Shown here piece after piece: positions 1-10,015 of a DNA stretch of 64,000 nt. The translations under genes were made by a program, and so were the position numbers. The stretch lies in contig NW_003314339.1 in the NCBI RefSeq assembly GCF_000143415.4, positions 256,812-320,811 of the forward strand, written 5' to 3'. The DNA comes from Selaginella moellendorffii. Its lineage: Eukaryota > Streptophyta > Lycopodiopsida > Selaginellales > Selaginellaceae. The notes under the pieces were generated by a model. The model saw only the letters and a program-made list of their open reading frames with translations, ran no database searches and was not told where the DNA came from. How positions within the stretch are numbered: position 1 is the first letter of the stretch; each line of letters begins with the position of its first letter.

Positions 1-468
1 GGATAGACTCAATTCCTTTGGCGTTTGGTCGGCATCCCAAAACTCTTTAGATGGAGTTAATTTAGTGAACGAAGGTTTTTTTGTGTATTCACGCAGCCCT
101 TTCTCGGTTGCATCCGCCAGAAAACCATGTGTGTTCAACAGGCTGTAACTCGGTTAAGATAGACCTCAGTTTTCACCTGGTATAGTCGTCCCGAACCTGA
201 GAATAGATGATGGAATCAGATAAAACAATTATAAACAAGAGGTATAAACAACACCTTTGACGTATCAGTTACATAAAGACCAATGACAGAATCATGCTTC
301 TATGTTAAGGCTAGAAGAAAAGATGGATCTGTATCGCCGTTCATACCAGAATCCAACCCTTCGTAATCACAGCACATATTTCAACCTACAGAATACATTA
401 TATCGTTATTCATACAATATATTGTCGAAAACTCAAACCTGAATTGGGAAGGACTTAGAGCATTTAGC
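1..468. other. Unassigned 3' flank of the Crinkler-like gene
   Basis: No open frame of useful length, RNA gene or repeat was recognised here. The stretch is moderately AT-rich and lies downstream of the minus-strand gene that ends at 469, so part of it is probably that gene's 3' untranslated region. Confidence 0.4.
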
Positions 469-2312
469 CTACGCGTTAGAATTCAATGCAAACTGCCGAA
501 TACCTATGAGCCGCTGCTTGATTTTCTTGTCAGCCAAAACATTGTTGTTCTTGATCCTCCAATTCTGCCAGCCTGCATCTGCAAAGAGATCGTTCGTAGT
601 AACTATGTAAACTTCAACTCGGACTGGAGGAACCTTAAACTTGTCCATCACTCTCAAGAGTCCGTTGTATTTAAGCCCGTGGCCATGTCTTCCAGAGGTC
701 ACTGTCACTTGAAAGAGCTGCAAAACATCTTGTTTTGCAGCGTTCTTGGTTAGGAGCAGAGCGTCCAAGGTCTCCTCGATGGGGTTCTCAGGCCATACTA
801 TAGAGTCGTAGACGTACAGTGAAGTCAAGTCATCGACGCTCCAAACTGTAACAGGCTTGCCAAAAGTAAATTCCTGCATTAATGGTCCTGTCGATTTAGT
901 AGCCACGTCTTCAAAAACCTCACACACTCTGAAGAGCTTGGTGTTCTGCGAGATACTTCTGAAGTGTTCTTGTAAAACGCCTCCTTTCAAAGCAGCGAAT
1001 CCCTGCAGTGCAGTTCCCCTGAAAGATACGAAGGCTCTGAGCGTGTTGACTTGATCCCTGTGAAGCTTCTCATACACGGTCCTCCTCACAAAAGGAGAAG
1101 CATACTGCAAGTCGTAGCTCTTATAATTGTCATGGACTCGTAGATAGAGAGCTTTATGACTTGGATGATCCGACTCGACAGCACCAGAAGACGCGGCTGT
1201 CACAACGTCTGCCAAGGCTGGCATTCTCTGAATGATGCCTGCCAAATCATCCGAGGTGGTCTCCAAGACATATCTCGGGATTCCACCCCATTGTTTGTAT
1301 CTCTCATTCGTAGCCTGCAGATCCTTGTCCGGAAATACTACTTGCCTCAGAAGTGAAAGCTCCCTGCTAGGCCACACCGGTAGAAAAAGCTTCCTGCACG
1401 CAGCATCGTTCTCGTAGTCCTTGTAGTTGCTCCGGAGAGGTGTAGGCGCAAGAAGCGCCTTTCCAAGAAAAACGGGCACGTCCGATAGCTTTCCGTCCGC
1501 CAGAAAGACAAGGTCTCGATCCCTGTCCAGCCTCGCCTCGCTATAACTCCCAACCATGCAAGTATGGTGGTTCCCAGCCGCATCTGGATTGAAGTAATAA
1601 AGAGAACCACCTTTTGTTCGCAACAAGACTTTCCTCTTCTCTTTGAGCAAGATGACGAGCACGTAGAGCAAGAAACCAGTCTTTCCAATGCCTGGGTTTC
1701 CCAGAACCAAGATGGCCACCCTGCGATTCTGCCCAAACAACGGTTTCACTCCACCCTCCCAAAGCTCTTTGTAGCATTCCCTTTCCAGGATCTTCACCGC
1801 GCTCTCTTTACCCCAGATAGACTGGAGCGTGTCGTTGTCACCCAAGTCCAAGACGCGNNNNNNNNNNNNNNNNNNNNNNNNNNNNNNNNNNNNNNNNNNN
1901 NNNNNNNNNNNNNNNNNNNNNNNNNNNNNNNNNNNNNNNNNNNNNNNNNNNNNNNNNGCGTCAAAATAGCATCGCTCCAGTTATCTATCCGGGAGACTAG
2001 ATCCTCCATCCATTCAACCCTGGCGGACAGAGCCTCGCGGAAGTGCAAGTCGAATTCATGCGGAAGAGGCCCATCTCTCACACTGCTGCCCACCATCGCC
2101 ATCCAACCCTGGGGAGTAAGACGGGCCCGAACATTCGGATTGATCTGTTTGATCCATTGCCACAATCTGCTCGCATTGGTAATCTCATCAGGAACCACAA
2201 AGAACTCAGCACCTTCCAGCTGCTGCCTCTTCACTCTCTCTTCTCCTGCCGGATGGAAACGTACCCTTCTCTTGATGGGACGCTCCTCGTCGTCGAACAA
2301 ACTCTCCTCCAT
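469..2312 (-). CDS. Crinkler/RHS-like P-loop NTPase protein, interrupted by an assembly gap
   Basis: Two minus-strand open segments, 469-1857 and 1958-2312, flank 100 Ns and most likely belong to one gene. They are in different frames as assembled, which a gap of arbitrary length can explain. The first ATG is at 2312. The apparent start at 1851 is TTG and only marks where the frame leaves the gap. Seen: a Walker A motif GNPGIGKT followed by a hydrophobic helix, then a PVWPSREL block and the signature WGGIPRYVL about 150 residues later, then a roughly 250-residue C-terminal part with an LRVMDKFK-type end. In the Crinkler/RHS family this order (P-loop ATPase, then a nuclease-like or other effector domain) is known from oomycete, chytrid and other eukaryotic effectors. 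No signal peptide is visible. Molecular activity is inferred only. The upstream sequence on the plus strand reads AACCCTAAA, a telobox-like motif common in plant 5' leaders. Confidence 0.72.
1858..1957. other. Assembly gap (100 N)
   Basis: Exactly 100 ambiguous bases, the usual placeholder for a gap of unknown size. It lies inside the Crinkler-like coding region, so the missing length and the reading frame across it cannot be recovered here. Confidence 0.99.
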
Positions 2313-3324
2313 TTCCAAACCCTAAAACCACGAATCATGCCGCTCACAACAAGATAAATGATTGTATGAGAAACCAACGAAACCACAGTCAAACTTTATA
2401 AGCTTTTAGAACTTCTGGAATTTCCACGCAGAGATTCTCAGCACAAGCGCTGCGAATCCAGGGTTACATGTTCGCCTCGAAGAGCTCCCCACTGCTTGTA
2501 ACCTTGCTCGGTTTATCAATTCAGACTATGGAGGTGATTCTGCCTATGATTGACATTCTTCAAAATGAAACTCTTATAGTCTATTTTCTGCGAGGACGCG
2601 GCATTTTGTAACAAGTACAAACAACCTTTCAACATTTTCGGAGTAGTTCTTTTCCGGAAAGCCACAATGCGGTCAATGATCGCCCTGCTTGTTGCCAGAA
2701 AGGAAATAACTGTGCCCAAACTGAAGTCAACCTTCATGTGCTGAAGATCTAGATCTTGGGCTCCAATATGGGCGTCCATTGTTCACTTTTGCAAGAAAAT
2801 GCATGTACAAACTGCAAGACTTTGTCCATGTGTTTAGCTTTAAATTCCCACCATTGCTTCTGCTGGAAGAGTATGATCATTACAACTTTGAAGTCAAATC
2901 TTACCTGACCTGCCGTAAGCTGTTCACAAACTCACTTGGTAAAAGAAGTGTTGGAGGATCGGAACCAGAATTTTTCTGAAACTCGACCACCAAAACGTTC
3001 AAGAGCTTCGCCACCTCCTGCAATAATGTAGCTCAGCAAAGTTTATTTTTAATATGTTTTTCCCATATGCTTTGATAAGAGTGCAGCCGCCTCCAAATTG
3101 TCAAGTCTTCGTCTCTTAGTTGGTTCTGAAGTTTCTTGGTCTTCCATATGTTTCTCAGGTACTTGGGAGATCTTTGTAGCCATTTTGACCACCATGCTGG
3201 ACATTCATCCACTTTGCAGTCAGTGGCTTTCATCTGAAAGGTTTGAATTTCACGGTAGTCCCATCCTCTATCTTGCAGCCTGAATTTGTGTTGTTTTTGG
3301 GCGAAGAATGTGTTTGGCGAGTCT
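2313..3324. other. Decayed coding-like sequence, no intact gene
   Basis: Short minus-strand open stretches (2516-2779 and 3033-3233) look protein-like in composition, but they are broken by stops, lack consistent splice sites and match no family I recognise. The first 150 bases are the probable promoter and leader of the Crinkler-like gene. Confidence 0.4.
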
Positions 3325-3504
3325 GCCCACGCCCATCATCTAACCATACCACTTTCTCCATGGTTAAAACCACCTCTTCTTCATCACTGTCATCGTAAAC
3401 AAATTCTGTTCCCCCGAAACTTTGTCGTAAGATTCGATGACACCAGGGAACATCTTATTGTCTAAGGGCCAAGACCTCCCCAAATCCTCGACTCTAGAAG
3501 ACAT
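3325..3504 (-). pseudogene. Tudor-like domain relic
   Basis: The minus strand from an ATG at 3504 reads a segment containing SWPLDNKMFPGVIESYD. After a one-base frame change it continues as VYDDSDEEEVVL and VVWLDD. This is the pattern of the Tudor-like domain (WPLD...G.V..YD...Y.DGDEE..L) found in plant chromatin proteins such as PDS5-type and MSH6-type proteins. The frame change and the absence of neighbouring domains mark it as a relic. The assignment rests on pattern memory only. Confidence 0.45.
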
Positions 3505-4050
3505 GACTCTGACTCAGAATTTCCACTAACTTTGTGTTCATTTCCATCTGTGCAAAGCTGCTTCAGAGGCCTGTCATCTTTTTCGATGTGTTTCCATGTC
3601 AAAAATTGCCCATCTGTTACTAGGGAAAAAAAGCAATTGAAAATAAAAAACGAGGTGCTCTCTTATATAAAAACTTCGTCCATAGCCACTGGATCACGTT
3701 AATTTAAAATGCCTTGAAAAACTAAAATGTTGTTTTAAAAATTCTTGCCTTCACACCCACGAAACTAAAGCCCACTTTAACAATTTTAAGCTGGTCATCA
3801 ACAAATATTTTAATTTAATGGGATTCTATTTTTTGGGTTTTTTTTTGCGGCTAAAGGCTCCATGTGTCCCCTTTGGGGGAATTTTTTAAAGGGGGAAATC
3901 TTTTAACCCTTTACTCTGTGCACCCTATCAGTAATATGGCACTAGAACTGGGGGGAAGGGAGAATTTGATGTCCTCTTCTCTTGGTACCTGAAATTCAAT
4001 AAAACAAACTAATAAAATGGTGCCATGTCTAAAATGGTAATCATTACTTA
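3505..4050. other. AT-rich intergenic DNA
   Basis: AT-rich sequence with homopolymer runs. I see no gene or recognisable repeat here. It ends at the left LTR of the mini-element that starts at 4051. Confidence 0.5.
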
Positions 4051-4210
4051 TGTAAGGTTTTAAATATATGTATGTATATACATGTATTACCCTAGCTAGG
4101 TAATACATTAATTATAGTAGTAATTATTCATTTAGTGTAACCATTCTTGTATATAAATAGGGGTTTAAACCCTAATTAATATACCTATTCCTATATCTCA
4201 AGCACTCACA
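4051..4210 (+). repeat. Left LTR of the TRIM-like element
   Basis: TG...CA terminal direct repeat containing TATATAAATAGG. It lacks about 25 bases that are present in the right copy around its centre. Confidence 0.75.
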
Positions 4211-5135
4211 TTGGTAGAGGTGAAAGGCATTGTAATTTGTCCTTGAAAGGTAAAGTTTTTTGGCAATGCTTTGCTCTAGTGTTTAGGATTGTGTTTATTA
4301 TTTTTATTTCTTCATTCTCTAGCTTTTTGCAAAATTTAGAATTTTAGCTATTGTTGTACTTAGATTTACTCTTTCTTCTAATATTCATTACATTCTCTTC
4401 TTTTACCATGCCATGCCATCCTTGATTAATGAGTATATCATTTGAGGTTGCTAATATTACTTTATTGGATCAAACTTTTGGTATTGTGGAATGTGATCAT
4501 ATTGATGTTACACCCATCCTTAGTATGTTGCCATCTCCAACTTTTGTGGATGGATATGATAGTGAAGTGAAGCAAAGCTGAACATAAATGGTAGATTGAA
4601 GACAAGCATAATGAGTCCAAATGGAGCCAGTGCTTAAAAAAAAAAATTTCATTCAAGGAGGGGATAAGAAGGATATGGAGGACAAATGGAGTGAATTCAA
4701 TCTTCTATATGCAATGCTAAACAAAAACGAAGAGGCAAGTTTTATATATGGTTGTGCGTTCGAGTTAACAATGGTTTTGGAGGATTATTGGTGGGTAGAT
4801 TTAAACATAGGATATATCGTTTGTTGCAATGACATTTTATGGACTACAATAATTTTCAAAGTCTTTTGGTTTGGTTTAAAGTTATGGCTTCAAGAATGGT
4901 TTAAGCATTTAACAATTGCACACTAAATTACAACTGGTTTATTGAGATTCAATAGTTGACTGATGCTTATGCCATGGCTTTGGGTTTTGTTTAAATCATA
5001 GTTATCAGCAACTTTATTAATGGTTTTGTGGGAGCTTCAAATTCTTATAGTACTTTATAATCTTCCAACAGAAGATTTAGATGTTCCATTTGACTTATTA
5101 GCATCACCTTTTTCATCTTTTGGAGGGAAGGATGG

Positions 5136-5318
5136 TGTAAGGTTTATGAATATATGTATGTATATATATGTATTACCTTGGCTAGATAATACACTAGTTA
5201 TAATAGTATAGCATATAGACCGTTCATTTAGGATTGAATTTAGTCCATCCATTCTTGTATATAAACAGGGGTTTAAACCCCAATTAATATACTTATTCTT
5301 ATATCTCAAGCACTCACA
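5136..5318 (+). repeat. Right LTR of the TRIM-like element
   Basis: Partner of the left copy, directly preceded by a G/A-rich polypurine tract and followed by CTTA, the same four bases that precede the left LTR. Confidence 0.75.
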
Positions 5319-6625
5319 CTTATAAAAGACAAAATGAATTTAGTTGAGTTGGCAAAATTTATATTAATGATATGGTATTTTTAAAGGGATTACATGTAAT
5401 CTTAAAATGTTAGATAAAGGGAAATTTTTTTTCTTTTGTGGAGAAATTCCAAGTGGAGGATACATGGAACCACGCCCTAAGGTGTCTTATTTGAATTGGT
5501 GACTAGTTTATATGATCTTAGTATAGGCGGCACTTCTTGGCAAAAAGGCTGACATGGTGATACATTTTGAGGAGAATGGTTTTTGTGAGGTTGTGGGGCA
5601 AGGGAAATTAGTTCCTCAGGGGTGGGGTGTAGAGTCTGAGCTTGTAGGGTGTTTGGTAGACATTACAACTAGAAAGGTGTGCTTTCTTTGAAGCTTTGTT
5701 TTTGTGAGTGCATGAGTCCATGAATGAGAACAAGTCTTGGTGGAGATGAGGGGCAACCATATTGCTGAATGCTTTTATGAGCAGTGTGTGGCTGTCCTTC
5801 ATTCTTGAACTACCAAGAAGCTTGATAATGATAAATTGAGCTATATGAGTGGTTGCTAACTTGAGCATAGTAGAGTCTAATAGCTTGATGAGAGGCATCA
5901 AGGCTTTGTGTGGCATCAAGACTTTTAATGAGGATACCAAGGGCATTGCTGGAAAGTGATGTTGATCACCCCATATGCAACTCTCACCATGGCTGGTGGT
6001 GTGGCAAGCTTTTTTTCATGGAAACTATGGAGGCAAATATGGCTCACAAGGGTTCCCCAATGGAAGAATTGAGAAATGTGAGTGAGGAGTTGCCTGGGAC
6101 ACAAGTTGAGAATTCTCCTGTACTTGAGATATGATATCTTAAAAGACCAACTTGCAACAATGATTTTTATTATTCTCAAGAGTCCTAAGATGATGTATAA
6201 TCTCACTGGCACTAGAAGCTCAAGTCTTAGCAAGCAAGCTCTCTTTGTAGGGAGGCTCTATGCCCAGCCAAACTAAAGTATCCCATATTCCAACTTGGAG
6301 ATGATTTTGATAGTTACCTAGATGTATTTAAATATAACAATAAGGTAGCTAATCTTGAGAAGATAAATGTGTTCTATATGGTTCTCTTGGGAGAGGTGTA
6401 GAGAATATTTATCACACACTATGCTCAAGATCAAATGGTGTCCTAGAATGAGGTTGTAGCTTTAGCCAAGAAGCTCTTCATCATTGAGGATCTAGAGGAT
6501 AGAGACTTTGAACTTATCAACATAAGAAACTATCAAAAGAGCAAAATTGTGCAATAGTACTAAGTTCTGCTACGATGGGCTCCCATATATATCTTTGATG
6601 ACATCGACAAGGTGGAGAGGATGGC
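5319..6625. other. AT-rich degenerate sequence, possible old retroelement debris
   Basis: Only short, stop-broken frames. A plus-strand stretch near 6285-6400 reads loosely like a retroelement gag (QLGDDFDSYLDVFKYN), but it is too short and decayed to assign. No LTR ends or primer site were found. Confidence 0.35.
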
Positions 6626-7137
6626 TATAAGTGACTAAATTTTCTATTCTACTTTAATCACTTATCTATACCTTTGACCATTTGGAGAACTCTTACTCAC
6701 AACCTCCATAAGTCCTATTTTGAACTTAGGGACATACTAGCCTTGTGAATGGCATTTATAGCACTTAACTTTTGCACTTGGTCCTAGTACTTCATATGTC
6801 TGATCCTATGACCAACACCCAAAGGTACTATTGACATATTAGCCCGTTACATTAGGCATACCCATTCAACTTTGTCACATTGATAGTCCAAAACCATTTA
6901 CATCACAATCCTGTTTTTCAAAGACTAGGCCATCCTTCCATAAGTGGTCATCCCTTGACCACACTTTAGCACCTTTAAGATGCTTGGAGACATAGGGAAC
7001 ACCCTTTCAATATATCACTTTTTTTGTCCCCACCAAATCCTTTTGAATCCATAGTTGTGCTCACCAACATCACTACTAGATCAAGGCCCAAAAGCTCAAT
7101 CATTAAATTCCACTATCCTCTGGGACTTCTTCACCAT
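6626..7137 (-). repeat. Old LARD-family LTR fragment
   Basis: Homologous over about 510 bp to the first third of the LTR seen intact at 8482 and 14284, with the same phrases in the same order (CACAACCTCCATAAGTCC, GCACTTGGTCC, CCCGTTACA). It carries many C-to-T and G-to-A differences. It stops where an inverted LTR copy begins at 7138. Confidence 0.7.
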
Positions 7138-8481
7138 TGTGAGACATAAAATCCCTAATCCCCAAAGTGGAGCCGAGAGGGTGCCACATGGTAGTGGTTG
7201 AGGCGGAAGCCAAATAAGCATAACACATTTGGACTAAAAGTTTTGACTCAAAAAGTCAAGAGCGGAAGTGGAACTCCCAGCAAAGTGCTTAAAGAATGAG
7301 CACGAAGGAAGCAATAAGTGAGTCTCTAAAAAAGGGACACAAGAGGATTAACACATGATATGTTGAAGTGTCCGAGATGGGACCCGAGATGGAGTTTGAG
7401 ATGGACCAAAGATGGAGTCCGAGATGGATTCAAGATGGAGTTTGAGATGGACCAAAGATGGAGTCTGAAATGGATTCAAGATGGAGTCCGAGATGGACTT
7501 GAGATAGTGTCCAAGATGGAGTCCAAGATGGAGTCCAAGAAGGACTCCGAGATGGAGTCCAAGAAGGACTCCGAGATAGAGTCCTAGATGGAGTCTGAGA
7601 TGGAACCGAGACTAAGACCAAGTCTGAGTTCGAGTCCGAGTTCGAGCCCGAGTTTGAGTCCAAATCCAAATACTAATACAAACTATTGGGTGAAAGCCCA
7701 AAGCAATCGTCCCCCTTGGCGGGGGGGCGGGGGTGGGGGAGGGGGGTGTAGAGGGTTCTAAAAGTATAGTAGGGAGAGTGTGGGGGTTGGACCCCAATGG
7801 AGCCAGTTTGGCTAGGGAAGGCTAGTCTGACCCAAGAAGGCTATGGCCATGTGTTAAGTGATGATATATCCATTGAGGAGTCCAAAGTTAGAATGAATAT
7901 GGATAGACAAGTGGGGTAGCTTAGTGAAGTGTTCAAGAGCCAGCTCTAGCTCTCCCGGGAGATCAAATGGTCAATGCTCCCAGTCCAAGCATGGGTGGCA
8001 CTACTTACTTGGATACTTAATATGGCTCAATGGAACCTTGCTCTAGCCCCATGGCTAAAGCACCCAAAGGCAAAAGGTGGGGAGAGTACCAATGAGGCTT
8101 GCATAAGGCCATAGTGTTCCAAAATACTGCCCCAAAGTCTTGGACTATGGAAAGGAAGATAAGCAATCATTTTGTGTAATAGGAAGACTATTCCCTATGT
8201 CTAAGGGTATTTGAAATGGATTTGGAATGATCACTCATGGATAGATAGCCCAGTCTTTGAGAGACAGGACTATGATGTAAATGGTGTTAGATCACTAATG
8301 TGACAAAAGTGAATGGGTATAGCCTTAGTGTAACAAATTGATATGTTAGTCGTACCTTTAGGTGTTGATTATAAGATTAGACACATGGAGCACTTGGACC
8401 AAGTGCAAAAGTTGAGTGGCATAAATGCCATTCTTGGGGCTAGTGAGTCCCTAAGTTCGGAAGACGACTTATGGAGGTTGT
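7138..8481 (+). repeat. Old LARD-family LTR, split by the younger element
   Basis: Starts TGTGAGACATAAAATCCC, the sense-strand start of the LTR, and follows the reverse complement of the intact LTR to ATGGAGGTTGT. There the younger element (8482-16005) is inserted. Sequence resembling its continuation (CCTCCAAGTG) resumes just after 16010. A decayed GAGATGGAGTCC minisatellite lies at about 7373-7660. Confidence 0.75.
8477..8481. repeat. Target site duplication GTTGT (left)
   Basis: The five bases immediately before the left LTR are identical to the five immediately after the right LTR (16006-16010). Confidence 0.85.
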
Positions 8482-10015
8482 TGTAAGCGACTAAATTTTC
8501 CATTCTACTTTAGTCACTTAACCACACCTCTGACCACTTGGAGGAGTCTCATTCACAACCTCCATAAGTCCAATCCAGGACTTGGGACTTGCTAGCCCCG
8601 AGAATGGCATCCATGCCACTCAACATTTGCACTTGGTCCGAGTGCTCCACGTGTCCGATCCCATGACCGACACTCAAAGGTACCACCGACATAGCAGCCC
8701 GTTACACTAAGGCCATGCCCAATCACCTTTGCCACACTGGTAGTCCAATACCACTTGCATCACCGTCTTGGCTCTCCAAGACTAGGCAAACCATCCGTGA
8801 GTGGTCATCTCAGATCCACTCCTTAGCATCCTTAGGATGCCCACCGACAAGGGGAATAGCCTTCCCCAATATCCCTCTGTCAGTCCCCACTAAGTCCCTT
8901 TCTGCCCCTGGCTGTGTTTGCCAACATTGCCACTAGATTGAGACCCACAGGCCCGACCACTAAGTCCCACGGTCCTCTAGGACTTCCTCACCACACGACT
9001 GTGTCCTTGGTCACTACCCCAGAGGACTGCTCCTCTTCCTTTCCACAGTCTGGGCCTTTGGGACAACATTTCGGAACACCGTGGCCTTACGCGAGCCACC
9101 TGGGTACTCTCCTCGCCTTCTGCCCTTGGGTGCTCTAGCCATGGGCTTAGAGCGGGTTCCGTTGAGCCACACCAGGTATCCAAGTAGGTAGTGCCACCCA
9201 CACTTGGACTGGGAGCATCGGCCAGTCGATCTCCCGGGGGAACTAGAGCCGGCTCTTGAACACTTCACCAAGCTACCCCGCTTGTCGGTCTGTGTTCACT
9301 CTAGTCTTGGACTTCCCAGTGGGCAGCTCATCACCCAACACTGGGTCCGGCCTTCCTGGGCCAAACTGGCCTTTCCTGGCCAAACTGGCTCCACTGCAGT
9401 CCTCCCCTTACTATACTTTTGGAGCTCACCAAACTCCATCTCGGACTCCATCTCGGGTCCATCTCGGGTCCATCTCGGACTCCATCTCGGACTCCACTTC
9501 GGACTCCATATCGGACTCCACTTCGGGTCCATCTCGGACTCCACTTCGGGTCCATCTCGGACTCCACTTCGGGTCCATCTCGGACTCCATCTCGGACTCC
9601 ACTTCGGACTCCATATCGGACTCCACTTCGGGTCCATCTCGGACTCCACTTCGGGTCCATCTCGGACTCCAACTCGGGTCTGCCTCGGACTCCATATCGG
9701 ACTCCACTTCGGGTCCATCTCGGACTCCACTTCGGGTCCATCTCGGACTCCAACTCGGGTCTGCCTCGGACTCCATCTCGGACACTTCCATGTGTCATGT
9801 GTTGGTCCTTTTTGGGTCCCTTTTTGAAGCCTCGCTTATTGCTCTCTTTGTGCTTGTTCCTCGAGCACTTCGTTGGGAGTTCCACTCCCGCTCTTGACTT
9901 TTCAAGTCGGAGCTTTTGGTCCAAACGTGTTACGCTCGTTTGGCTCTCGCTTCGGCCACTACCATGTGGCGCCCTTCCGGCTCCACTTTGGGGCCTAGGG
10001 ATTTTGTGTCTCACA
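8482..10015 (-). repeat. 3' LTR of the LARD-like element (1534 bp)
   Basis: TG...CA ended on the plus strand and almost identical to the partner at 14284. It carries the shorter version of the internal GACTCCATCTCG minisatellite (about 9430-9785) and lacks the CTCGGA hexamer run of the partner. Confidence 0.88.
9428..9785. repeat. LTR minisatellite (GGACTCCA(C/T)(C/T)TCGG family)
   Basis: Tandem array of roughly 12-18 bp units that mix GACTCCATCTCG, GACTCCACTTCG and GGTCCATCTCG, with a higher-order period of about 117 bp. The long open frames read through it on both strands (SGPSRTPLRVH or MESEMDPKWSP types) result from a period divisible by three and are not genes. Confidence 0.85.

Larger units (their letters stand above)
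4051..5318 (+). mobile_element. TRIM-like short non-autonomous LTR retrotransposon
   Basis: Two direct repeats, 4051-4210 (160 bp) and 5136-5318 (183 bp), both begin TGTAAGGTTT and end AGCACTCACA, giving the TG...CA ends of an LTR. Each holds the core TGTATATAAA(T/C)AGGGGTTTAAACCC, a TATA box followed by a telobox-like block. A polypurine tract, GGAGGGAAGGATGG (5122-5135), abuts the right LTR, which fixes the orientation as plus. CTTA is found directly outside both ends, a candidate target duplication. The internal region is only about 925 bp and encodes no gag or pol; a 101-codon open frame at 4621 matches nothing. Size and lack of genes fit the TRIM class. The LTRs differ by many substitutions and small indels, so the insertion is old. 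Confidence 0.75.

Noticed and set aside
7360-7660. CRISPR-like regular repeats
   Set aside because: Units are contiguous without unique spacers, vary in length and belong to a retroelement LTR in a plant-type genome.
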